A stretch of DNA of 13,801 bases, taken from Pseudomonadota bacterium. GTDB lineage: Bacteria > Desulfobacterota > Desulfovibrionia > Desulfovibrionales > Desulfovibrionaceae. Location: NCBI GenBank assembly GCA_023411815.1, contig JAEYOJ010000110.1:1-13801 (forward strand), read 5' to 3'. Both the position numbers and the translations under genes were made by a program. Under the pieces are notes generated by a model. The model was not told where the DNA came from. It did not search any database and saw only the letters and a list, made by a program, of their open reading frames with translations. Below, piece by piece: positions 6,114-13,056 of this stretch. Position 1 is the first letter of the stretch. Each line of letters opens with the position of its first letter.

Positions 6114-7307
6114 ATGAGTAGCAGAAAAGTATGGGCTTTGCCTGGCGAAAGCGTCGCAATAGTCGATTGCACAGGTTCCCCCCGACCAAATGGGAATCCA
6201 AAGCTGCTTTTGATGAGTGAAGAGCGTCCGGGCATCAACTACATTTGCCAAGACAATGGGGATGGCACTGGACGATGGGTTCACCTAGGCCACTCCAAGC
6301 TTTTCAAAATGCTAATTAGTATAAGAAAGAGTGTGCTAGGCAGATTGGCAATAGTTTTACTGAGAGCGTATCGATTTGTTTTTAAGGTGTTAAGATCTTA
6401 TCCACAAAGATACTATAAGCTGAGAAGCAATATTGATTACCTTAAGGTAAACACCACAAATAAACTCTATCATAAGATTGCGTCTAACATTTTCATCCTT
6501 TCCGTTACCCCTAATAGTAGCCGAAAGAGATTTAGCTTGCTAATTCTATTGGCCTCATTTGTTTCTATTTGGTCTGTCAATAAATCTGCTTGGCAATCAA
6601 TATTCCAGTCTATCCTTGCGGCATCTGTATTCGACTATATCGTATTTATACTTCCTTCGGAGTTTAAGAAAAGAAGTATCTCCATTAGGATTGCAAAGAT
6701 AATGGGTGATATGACTTCGTTGAAAAACACACAGCTGATTGAGATTGGCTATCTGCGCCACCCAGCCGAAAATTACACTAATAGACCTGATACTGACATG
6801 GCTACCAACAAAGAGAAAGCTGAAAAGATCAGGGATTTAATCAAACGCACAGACCTAAGCAAAAGTGCATACCAATCTTTGCTCAATTTGAAAGTAAAGT
6901 TGAAGGAAAAAAATAGAGTCTATCTCATAGACTTGCTTATGATGAGTAAGTCATGCATGATGGAGAAAATAAACAGCCTATTGAAACTCCCTGGTATTGA
7001 TTTATTCGAAGGTTTTTATGAACGGCTGCAAGCAATTGAAAGTCTAGACGCTGATGGATATCTCCTAAATGAGGATAAATGGCATTTTGATTTTGTCGAT
7101 TTAAATACTCAAAAGGTGAATCAGCATACAGCGGGAGAATATATTTTTACAAGTATATACCTGGTCGAACTGCTAGAGTATTGGTATCGTAAAGACGTGC
7201 TCCCCTATTCGCGCCACTATCAAGGAGCTTTCTTTACCCATTTGCAGTTTGGGCTTGATTTCATTAAAAATGCAAATGGACCGATCCATATTTTCTCTTA
7301 CTGGTAA
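6114..7307 (+). CDS. AT-rich orphan protein with two membrane segments, unknown function (397 aa)
   Basis: I recognise no family. Base and codon use are strikingly unlike the neighbours: many AAA, AGA, ATA and TTT codons in a GC-rich surrounding, so recent transfer is likely. Residues 1-62 are polar and Gly/Asp-rich (QDNGDGTGRW at 46-55) and might be a small separate domain. Residues 63-137 are basic. Two hydrophobic segments follow, about 140-156 (FSLLILLASFVSIWSVN) and 161-183 (QSIFQSILAASVFDYIVFIL). Residues 190-397 form a soluble helical region rich in Lys, Leu and Tyr, ending IHIFSYW. This suggests an inner-membrane anchor with a large cytoplasmic part. Start ATG 6114 is the first in frame; GGGG lies about 10 nt upstream, a modest site. 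It is flanked by a cysQ tail copy and a glcB tail copy. No terminator is visible after it. A defence or phage-related role is possible but not shown. Confidence 0.75.
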   Translation: MSSRKVWALPGESVAIVDCTGSPRPNGNPKLLLMSEERPGINYICQDNGDGTGRWVHLGHSKLFKMLISIRKSVLGRLAIVLLRAYRFVFKVLRSYPQRYYKLRSNIDYLKVNTTNKLYHKIASNIFILSVTPNSSRKRFSLLILLASFVSIWSVNKSAWQSIFQSILAASVFDYIVFILPSEFKKRSISIRIAKIMGDMTSLKNTQLIEIGYLRHPAENYTNRPDTDMATNKEKAEKIRDLIKRTDLSKSAYQSLLNLKVKLKEKNRVYLIDLLMMSKSCMMEKINSLLKLPGIDLFEGFYERLQAIESLDADGYLLNEDKWHFDFVDLNTQKVNQHTAGEYIFTSIYLVELLEYWYRKDVLPYSRHYQGAFFTHLQFGLDFIKNANGPIHIFSYW

Positions 7308-7355
7308 AGCAAGGAAGCTCGCGCCCCTCTTCGATTCGTCGTACTCGTCTTACTC

Positions 7356-7442
7356 CTACGCCATCCCGAACTTCCTCTTCGCCTCCAACCGCCGCGCATG
7401 CAGTTCCGTCCTGGTATACCCGCTCGGCAGCTCCAGCCTTTT
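7356..7442 (-). pseudogene. glcB: Decayed copy of the glcB 3' end
   Basis: On the minus strand, 7427-7359 reads PSGYT, three changed residues, then LHARRLEAKRKFG and two changed residues, ending with TAG at 7356-7358. Intact malate synthase G ends PSGYT...LHARRLEAKRKFG..stop, with the same spacing (18 of 23 residues identical from PSGYT). Upstream codons to 7442 (KRLEL) still resemble the parent, then likeness stops close to the stop codon of the 155-aa gene at 7450. It has the same orientation as glcB and no catalytic part. It makes a direct repeat of about 75 bp with 8089-8160 around the 155-aa gene. Confidence 0.85.
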
Positions 7443-7449
7443 CCTCCCA

Positions 7450-7917
7450 TCACCCCCTCCACCTCGGCCAAAACGTCCCCTTCAAATACCCGACACTGAA
7501 ATACCGCCTCGGGTTTTCGACCAGGTCGTCCGGCAGCAGGTGGAACCACCTGTACCCGCATTTGCGGTAGAACTCCCTGGCCCTGTGCAGGTGACCGGTC
7601 TGGCGGGCGGCGAGCAGGGCGGCGTCGCGCTGGCAGCGCGAGCGGGACATGGAATGGAATATCTGGCGTTTGAAGCCGTACCTGCGCAGCAGCTTGAGCA
7701 CCCGGCGATATTCCGAGTACCTGCCTCGGCCGTCCAGCACGGACAGCACGGAGCCGCCCAGGCTGGTCAGCATGGCGGGCAGTTTCATCCAAAAGGAGTA
7801 TTCCTTGAGCAGGCAGGGCAGCAGCAGGGCGGACAGGGCGAACAGCACGGCGAAGCAGCTCGGCCACGGCGCGGCGCGAACGCTGAGGGTCAGATGGTGC
7901 TGGAGTGCTGCAAGCAT
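7450..7917 (-). CDS. Small inner-membrane protein of unknown function (155 aa)
   Basis: Not recognised by name. Two hydrophobic segments, about residues 20-38 (SCFAVLFALSALLLPCLLK) and 46-62 (LPAMLTSLGGSVLSVLD), are followed by a basic soluble tail with a motif-like stretch: SRCQRDAALLAA (93-104) and FYRKCGYRWFHLLPD (116-130). Cys95 and Cys120 lie in these stretches and may be functional. GC-rich codon use is like the host, unlike the gene at 6114. Start ATG 7917; the ribosome site is weak (AAGAGA). It lies downstream of glcB on the same strand but after a terminator, so it needs its own promoter within 7918-8027, where no clear boxes are seen. It is enclosed by direct repeats of the glcB end. 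Confidence 0.72.
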   Translation of the reverse strand: MLAALQHHLTLSVRAAPWPSCFAVLFALSALLLPCLLKEYSFWMKLPAMLTSLGGSVLSVLDGRGRYSEYRRVLKLLRRYGFKRQIFHSMSRSRCQRDAALLAARQTGHLHRAREFYRKCGYRWFHLLPDDLVENPRRYFSVGYLKGTFWPRWRG

Positions 7918-8027
7918 CGTTCTCTTGTGGGCTGAGGATTCATGCGCGCTGCGCCTTGTGCCGTGCGCGGCAGGCGCGCCGATATGGACAAGAGAAGACT
8001 ATGTCGGGCCGGGACAATAACGCAAGA

Positions 8028-8054
8028 GGCCGGAAGGTGGTTTTCCTTCCGGCC
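8028..8054 (-). terminator. Hairpin terminator of glcB
   Basis: Perfect 10-bp arms GGCCGGAAGG (8028-8037) and CCTTCCGGCC (8045-8054) around a 7-nt loop, 34 bp after the glcB stop. On the minus strand it is followed by TCTTGCGTTATTG, only a loose U tract. Confidence 0.75.
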
Positions 8055-8088
8055 GTTGAAGTCGTCCTTGTCGGAAACCTTCAGTATC

Positions 8089-10269
8089 TCAAACTATCCC
8101 GAACTTCCGCTTGGCCTCCAGCCGCCGAGCGTGCAGTATCGGCTCGGTATATCCGCTCGGCTGCTCCCTGCCCTTGAACACAAGATCGCACGCTGCCTGG
8201 AACGCCACGCTGCCCTCATAGTCCTTGGCCATGGGCCGATACATGGCGTCGCTCTTGTTCTGCTCGTCCACGACCTTGGCCATGCGCTTCAGCGTCTCCA
8301 GCACCTGCTCTTTCGTGCAGATGCCGTGGTGCAGCCAGTTGGCGATGGCCTGGCTGGAGATGCGCAGGGTGGCGCGGTCCTCCATGAGGCCGACGTTGGT
8401 CAGGTCCGGCACCTTGGAGCAGCCGATGCCCTGCTCGACCCAGCGCACGACGTAGCCCAGGATGGACTGCGCGTTGAGGTCCAGCTCTTCCTGCACGTCC
8501 TTGGCCGACGGCCTGTCGCCCTTCATGACCGGCAGGGTCAGCAGGTCGTCCAGGCTGCCCCGGCGCTTGCCGGCCAGTTCCTTCTGGCGCGCGAACACGT
8601 CCACCTGATGGTAGTGCGTGGCGTGCAGCGTGGCGGCGGTGGGCGAGGGCACCCAGGCGCAGTTTGCGCCGGATTGCGGGTGGCCGATCTTGACCTCCAG
8701 CATCTCGCGCATGCGGTCGGGCTTGGCCCACATGCCCTTGCCGACCTGGGCCTTGCCCGAGAAGCCCGCCCCCAGGCCGACGTCCACGTTCAGGTCCTCG
8801 TACGCGGGCATCCACGCCTGGGCCTTCATGTCGTTCTTGCGCACCATGGGCCCGGCTTCCATGTCCGTGTGGATCTCGTCGCCCGTGCGGTCCAGGAAGC
8901 CGGTGTTTATGAAGATGATGCGGTCCTTGGCCTGGCGGATGCACTCCTTGAGGTTGACCGATGTGCGCCGCTCCTCGTCCATGACGCCGATCTTGAGGGT
9001 GCCCTTGGCGATGCCCAGGGCCTGCTCCACGCGCGTGAACAGCTCGCAGGCGAAGGCGACCTCCTCGGGGCCGTGCATCTTGGGCCGGACCATGTACACG
9101 CTGCCCGCGCGGCTGTTGCGAAATTTGCCCGCGGCCTTGAGGTCGTGCTGGCCGATGAAGGCCGTGGCCAGCGTGTCTAGCATGTTTTCGGGGATTTCCT
9201 TGTTGTCCAGGAGCACGGCGGGCGTGGTCATGAGCAGGCCGACCGTGCGCACGAGCATGAGGCTGCGGCCGTGCAGGGTCAGCGCGGAGCCGTCGGGCGC
9301 GGTGTAGCTGCGGTCCGGGTTCAAGGTGCGCGTGACGAACGAGCCGCTCTTTTCGAAGCGCGCCTTGAGGTCGCCCCGGAACAGGCCGAAAAGGTTGCGG
9401 TAGGCCTGGGCCTTGTCCGTGCCGTCCACCACGGCCACGGAGTCCTCGCAGTCCAGGATGGTGGTCAGCGCGGCTTCCAGCACCACGTCCTTGACCCCGG
9501 CCGGATGGTCCTTGCCGATGGTGTCGTTGCGGTCGATGTGCAGCTCGATGTGCAGGCCGTGGTTCTTGAGTAAAATGAGCGTGGGCTCGTTGCCGCCCCC
9601 ATTCTGTTGAAACCCGGCGAACTGTTCCGGCTTCTTCAGGCCCGTGCGCTCGCCGCCCTGCAATTCGACAACGAGGCTTTTGCGGCCGCCCGCGTCCTCG
9701 AGGACGTAGCGCACGGCCTGGGCATGGCTGCCCTTGGCCAGCGGCACGGTCGAATCCAGGAACTCGCCGGCGCGGCGCATGACCTGCCTGCCGCGTTCGG
9801 GATCGTAGCCGCGCTTGGGCGCGCCTTCCTGCGGAATGACGTCCGTGCCGTACAGCGCGTCGTACAGGCTGCCCCAGCGGGAATTGGCCGCGTTGAGGGC
9901 GTAGCGTTCGTTGGTGATGGGCACCACGAGCTGCGGCCCGGCCACGCGGGCGATCTCGTCATCGACGTTGGCGGTTGTAATGGTGAACTTTTCTCCCTCG
10001 GGCACCAGGTAGCCGATGTCCAGGAGGAATTGCTTGTAGGCCGCATGGTCGTGGGCCTTGTGCTCCCGGTGCCAGGCGTCGATTTTGTCCTGCAGGGCCT
10101 GCCGCTTGTCCAGCAGCTCCCTGTTGCGCGGCCCCATGTCGACGACGATGGACTCCAGGGCGCTCCAGAACGCATCGGCCGAAACGCCGGTTCCGGGAGC
10201 TATGGCGGCGATGGTGTCGTATAGCGGCTTGGAAACCGCGAGCCTGCCTGCCTGCACTGTCTGGCTCAT
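8089..10269 (-). CDS. glcB: Malate synthase G (726 aa)
   Basis: Condenses glyoxylate and acetyl-CoA to malate; a monomeric cytoplasmic TIM-barrel enzyme. Length 726 aa matches the G isoform (about 720-730). Key residues are present: R341 in LVRTVG (E. coli R338), the acidic metal site in MDEERR (residues 430-435) and FLDRTGDE, and the catalytic base D631 in MEDRATLRISSQ, at the same number as in E. coli. GCSKVPD just before it contains the cysteine known to be oxidation-sensitive in E. coli. The N-terminal marker ANSRWGSLYDALYGTD is also present. Start ATG 10269 is preceded by AGGAGGT (10275-10281). A small hairpin (arms 10286-10290 and 10296-10300) sits just upstream of the ribosome site. 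No isocitrate lyase gene is in the window, so the glyoxylate source (glycolate, purines or a shunt) is unknown. A copy of its last codons lies at 7356-7442. Confidence 0.97.
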   Translation of the reverse strand: MSQTVQAGRLAVSKPLYDTIAAIAPGTGVSADAFWSALESIVVDMGPRNRELLDKRQALQDKIDAWHREHKAHDHAAYKQFLLDIGYLVPEGEKFTITTANVDDEIARVAGPQLVVPITNERYALNAANSRWGSLYDALYGTDVIPQEGAPKRGYDPERGRQVMRRAGEFLDSTVPLAKGSHAQAVRYVLEDAGGRKSLVVELQGGERTGLKKPEQFAGFQQNGGGNEPTLILLKNHGLHIELHIDRNDTIGKDHPAGVKDVVLEAALTTILDCEDSVAVVDGTDKAQAYRNLFGLFRGDLKARFEKSGSFVTRTLNPDRSYTAPDGSALTLHGRSLMLVRTVGLLMTTPAVLLDNKEIPENMLDTLATAFIGQHDLKAAGKFRNSRAGSVYMVRPKMHGPEEVAFACELFTRVEQALGIAKGTLKIGVMDEERRTSVNLKECIRQAKDRIIFINTGFLDRTGDEIHTDMEAGPMVRKNDMKAQAWMPAYEDLNVDVGLGAGFSGKAQVGKGMWAKPDRMREMLEVKIGHPQSGANCAWVPSPTAATLHATHYHQVDVFARQKELAGKRRGSLDDLLTLPVMKGDRPSAKDVQEELDLNAQSILGYVVRWVEQGIGCSKVPDLTNVGLMEDRATLRISSQAIANWLHHGICTKEQVLETLKRMAKVVDEQNKSDAMYRPMAKDYEGSVAFQAACDLVFKGREQPSGYTEPILHARRLEAKRKFGIV

Positions 10270-10434
10270 GCATGACCTCCTGCCTGTGGCCGAGCGCCAC
10301 GTTGGGGGATTTCTGGTACGACCAAGTCACATGAATGATACAATTTTGTACTGGAGGCAAGCCTTTCGGGATTGCGTACGGGTTGGCAGGGAAGAGAAGA
10401 GCTGAAAGATGGCGTGGACCTCCCCGAACCCTTC
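10270..10434. other. glcB upstream region
   Basis: Holds the glcB ribosome site, a 5-bp hairpin (10286-10300) and a small inverted repeat TACAATTTTGTA (10339-10350) in the only AT-rich part, a likely promoter/operator zone. I could not place convincing -35/-10 boxes with normal spacing. The left part may be further decayed integrase sequence. Confidence 0.4.
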
Positions 10435-10503
10435 CAAGCCGGCCAACGCTAATTTCGAGCAGAACGTGTGCCGGTTGTCGTGGAAGCGGCAGTCGTTAAC
10501 GTC
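10435..10503 (-). pseudogene. Tyrosine recombinase (phage integrase) C-terminal remnant
   Basis: On the minus strand the frame through 10503-10435 reads KDVND-CRFHDNRHTFCSKLALAGL in part. RFHDNRHTF is the HxxR box of tyrosine recombinases, whose His and Arg are catalytic, and TFCSKLALAG continues as in integrases (usual form HDLRHTFAS-LxxAG). The frame is closed by TGA just upstream (10509-10511), and the downstream GH box and active Tyr are not recognisable, so only a fragment of about 23 codons survives. It overlaps the last bases of the SWIM gene in another frame. It is evidence that an integrating element was once at this place. Confidence 0.72.
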
Positions 10504-12409
10504 TTTTTTTCACGATTGGTTGCGCGCTCAAGGTATCGAGGACCTCAAGCAGACGCTTTTTACGGAAATGTTCTGCTCGCAAGCTGGCCAGATACTGTTC
10601 CCAGTCGGCTTCCTTCTTCTCCCGGAGCATGACCTTGGCTGCTTTCCGCAGATAGCCAGCCGCTTCATGATAGGCGCTCGGCTTGGTCCTGGCTATTTCC
10701 CGTTCCGCCAGGGTCTTCCAGATGTTAACGGCCCGATCCGGAGCGTATGAGGCAACGGCCGTGGCCACATCACCATCCAGGACATTGTACCCGAAGAAAG
10801 GCCTCCGTGGTCGGCGGTCGTACCACCGCAGCACTTCCTCAGGATTCTTTTCGTGGATGGCTATCTCGATCAGAGTGGAAAATTCGGGAAAGGTGTCACT
10901 CCGCTCGGGCTGCGGGGTGTCCTTGTCTGGGGCCGGCAAAGGCCATTCCGGTTGTTTCCAGGGTTGCTGGCCACCGGCGAGGTATTCCAGGAGAGTGCGG
11001 CGGACTATCGCCCAGATATCAAGCCGCTGGGCTGCTTCTCTACAGTTCTCAAAAGCCTGGACCGAAGGGGTCCGAACGAACTCCTCTACACGCAGAACCG
11101 CCACGGCTGGCCAGTCCTGCAGGCGTATCCTGACAACCAGCAGAGCATCCCAGAGTTGGGAAGCAATTCCCGGACGATCCTTATATGTGGCCTGAACGCC
11201 TTTATGGATCCAGCGCTCCGCATCCGCAAAGCGCTCCAGGGCGATCAGGCGCATGACCAGTCGAACATAGCTGTCCGTCTTCTCGGCTTCAGCCTCGCAC
11301 AAAGGGAGGATCTCCCGCTGCCTGCCGGCCTGTTCCAGGGCGTGAATGGTCCAGTCGGTGAGCTGATCCCGCCAGTAACGGCTTCCGAACTCGCTCTTGC
11401 GGAATTTCTCAGTGGTCAGGCGTTTGAGAAGAGCGTCGGCCACGATATTCCAGGCGGCCCTTGCGTGCTTTTCCCTCAGGTAGTCGGCAAGGGCGGCGCA
11501 AAGGTCGAACTGATCGTCGAGTACGGCATCCAAGGCCCATAAAAGCCTTTCGGCTTCCGGCAGAGAGGAGGCTGAAAGGGCGCGCGGGAGCACGGCGATG
11601 CAACTGGAGACCTCCATGGCCGTTTCGCCTTCGTCCTCGCTCGTTGCAACCTGGCTAGTGCCGCTTTCGATGATCTCCTCGCCGAGGTCAAGCACCGCGT
11701 CGGCATGGCCGGCGGCAAGCAAGGCTTCCAGTCTGTCGCGTATGCCGGAGTAGTCAGGCGTGTAGCCCTCGCCGCCCCAGCGGTCTTGCCACCCTGGTTC
11801 ACTGCCGGCTTCGCGGATTTCCCTGCGCAAACGCGTCGTGAGCGCGGCGACATCTCCGGTGCGCAACTGGACAGTGTCCTGGAGTTCAGACGCTACTTGG
11901 GGATATTTTTCCACAAACCCCTGGACCATCTTGACGAGGTCCGCCTTCGTCATCTCACTGAGCAACGTATCCACCTGGGCCAAGACATCCCTGGACAGCG
12001 CCGGCCCGCATGCGTCGGCGTAATCTCCGTCATCGCCATCGATATCGTCGCCGGATGTCCAGGCCAGAAGCTCGCCCCGCGGGTCCGCCTTGGGGATCGG
12101 CCTGTCCTGTACGACCCGGTCCAGGTATTCCAGCACCGTAGCTACGCCATGCTTGCAATCCAATTCGTATGGGCAGGTACATTGGGATTCGAGGATTCCT
12201 TCCGCATCAATGCGAACCTGGACCGCGTACCGTTCGGAACCGATGACGGAGGCGATGAGGCCGCCATCAGCGGTTATGGCCAACTCCTTCACCCTGCCCT
12301 TGCGTTGGTAATCTCGACCTCGGGCAGCGATCTTGCTCCCTGCCCAGGTGACGAGATCGTCCCAGGACAGGGATTCGAAGTGCCGTGGAAGCGTCGGCTT
12401 GTCGGGCAT
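10496..12409 (-). CDS. SWIM zinc-finger protein with helical-repeat body (637 aa)
   Basis: Residues 77-87 form a SWIM zinc finger, CTCPYELDCKH (CxCx5CxH), preceded by a domain typical of SWIM proteins (GRDYQRKGRVKEL at 31-43, then beta-strand-like YAVQVRIDAEGILESQ). An acidic linker (SGDDIDGDDGDYAD) precedes a long, mostly helical body with TPR-like segments (for example ALERFADAERWIHKG) to the C-terminus, which ends with basic VKKRR. SWIM fingers bind DNA or proteins and often occur with SNF2-type helicases; no helicase is seen next to it. I chose ATG 12409 (MPDKPTLPRHFESLSWDDL), since family likeness begins there; an in-frame upstream form from 12535 adds 42 unlike residues. The ribosome site is weak. 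A 7-bp hairpin (12437-12453) lies in the leader. An integrase remnant overlaps the 3' end. Confidence 0.85.
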   Translation of the reverse strand: MPDKPTLPRHFESLSWDDLVTWAGSKIAARGRDYQRKGRVKELAITADGGLIASVIGSERYAVQVRIDAEGILESQCTCPYELDCKHGVATVLEYLDRVVQDRPIPKADPRGELLAWTSGDDIDGDDGDYADACGPALSRDVLAQVDTLLSEMTKADLVKMVQGFVEKYPQVASELQDTVQLRTGDVAALTTRLRREIREAGSEPGWQDRWGGEGYTPDYSGIRDRLEALLAAGHADAVLDLGEEIIESGTSQVATSEDEGETAMEVSSCIAVLPRALSASSLPEAERLLWALDAVLDDQFDLCAALADYLREKHARAAWNIVADALLKRLTTEKFRKSEFGSRYWRDQLTDWTIHALEQAGRQREILPLCEAEAEKTDSYVRLVMRLIALERFADAERWIHKGVQATYKDRPGIASQLWDALLVVRIRLQDWPAVAVLRVEEFVRTPSVQAFENCREAAQRLDIWAIVRRTLLEYLAGGQQPWKQPEWPLPAPDKDTPQPERSDTFPEFSTLIEIAIHEKNPEEVLRWYDRRPRRPFFGYNVLDGDVATAVASYAPDRAVNIWKTLAEREIARTKPSAYHEAAGYLRKAAKVMLREKKEADWEQYLASLRAEHFRKKRLLEVLDTLSAQPIVKKRR

Positions 12410-12436
12410 GGCGCTCTGCCTTGTCAATGTCACCTG

Positions 12437-12453
12437 CCCCGGCAAGGCCGGGG
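12437..12453. promoter_or_regulatory. Leader hairpin of the SWIM gene
   Basis: CCCCGGC (12437-12443), AAG loop, GCCGGGG (12447-12453), 28 nt before ATG 12409. It is a very stable small stem in the likely 5' leader, so it may affect translation or mark a fixed binding site; no partner is known. Confidence 0.45.
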
Positions 12454-12539
12454 TTGAAGGGGGAAAGGTCAAAATCCTGAATATCATGCACGAGGCAGTA
12501 CCTGAAGCAAGAGTTGGTGGTGTTTTTTTAACCAATTAA

Positions 12540-12744
12540 TTTCAAAAGTTTATGTAAAACATAGGCAGCTGTGGGGTGTCAGCCAAGGTGGGAATAAGGA
12601 AGTGCCCAGATATTATGGGTCAGACATAGGACAATCGCGCGACTGACGCGGGTCCAGTGGTAGTCAACAGGGCCGCAGCCGGGCGAAATCCAAGATGGGA
12701 ATATCGCCGGCTGCGGCCCTATTTTTGTCAGCTAATATGGGAAA
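12540..12744. other. Intergenic region between SWIM gene and zinc-ribbon gene
   Basis: About 335 bp separate the SWIM start (12409) and the zinc-ribbon stop (12745). The part 12530-12565 is AT-rich and may carry the SWIM promoter (minus). The part 12566-12668 holds a small inverted repeat GTCAG...CTGAC near 12630-12655 but no gene I can support. The rest is the hairpin at 12669-12720. Confidence 0.4.
12669..12725 (+). terminator. 14-bp perfect hairpin with T run on the plus strand
   Basis: Arms AGGGCCGCAGCCGG (12669-12682) and CCGGCTGCGGCCCT (12707-12720) are perfect, with a 24-nt loop, followed by ATTTTT (12721-12726). The T run is on the plus strand, although all recognised genes nearby are on the minus strand. 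On the minus strand the stem still lies 25 bp after the zinc-ribbon stop, so it can end that operon, but without a good U tract there. Confidence 0.68.
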
Positions 12745-13044
12745 TTAAGCTTTGGTCGACGGCGCCGGTAACACAATTTCCACCGGCTCCAGCGCTGAGC
12801 CGCAGTGCTTGCACTTCCGGGCCTCGGCCAGGACTTTCTCGGCGCACTCCGGGCATTTGCGGACGGCAACCTGCTCCCTCTGTTCGTCAGGCACCGGGTT
12901 GCCGGGCATGAACAGCAGAAACAGCAGGGAGATGAGCGGAAAAAATGCCCCGACAAAGAACCACAGCATCGCGCTGCGGTTCTTGTAGCCCGCTACGACC
13001 GAGCAGATAAAGCCTGAGAACAGCCCTGCGATCAGGTATGCCAT
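12745..13044 (-). CDS. Zinc-ribbon membrane protein (99 aa)
   Basis: Two hydrophobic segments (residues 3-19 and 26-46) are followed by a cytoplasmic zinc ribbon, with C64 and C67 in KCPECAEK and C78 and C81 in KCKHCG. The spacing CxxC-10-CxxC is typical of small single-ribbon membrane proteins. Start ATG 13044 with GGGAGGG (13051-13057) 6 nt upstream; this site overlaps the stop of the repressor gene, so the two are probably translationally coupled. Function is unknown; such proteins are often thought to sense or bind partners at the membrane. Confidence 0.83.
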   Translation of the reverse strand: MAYLIAGLFSGFICSVVAGYKNRSAMLWFFVGAFFPLISLLFLLFMPGNPVPDEQREQVAVRKCPECAEKVLAEARKCKHCGSALEPVEIVLPAPSTKA

Positions 13045-13056
13045 GCCTGTCCCTCC

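Noticed and set aside
7298..7867. 189-codon open frame overlapping the 155-aa gene on the minus strand
   Set aside because: Arg/Pro/Ala-rich shadow of the 155-aa gene and of the glcB tail; no membrane segment or motif, and the overlap with better frames is nearly complete.
12597..12689. Short minus-strand frame with residues like DYHWTRVSRAIVLCL
   Set aside because: It looked slightly like a transposase end, but it is only about 35 codons long, has no start and I can match no conserved box.
12649..12700. tRNA-Gly-like start (GCGGGT...GTGGTAG) and a T-loop-like GGGCGAAATCC
   Set aside because: The distance is far too short for a tRNA, no anticodon or acceptor stems can be paired, and the bases are explained by the 12669-12720 hairpin.
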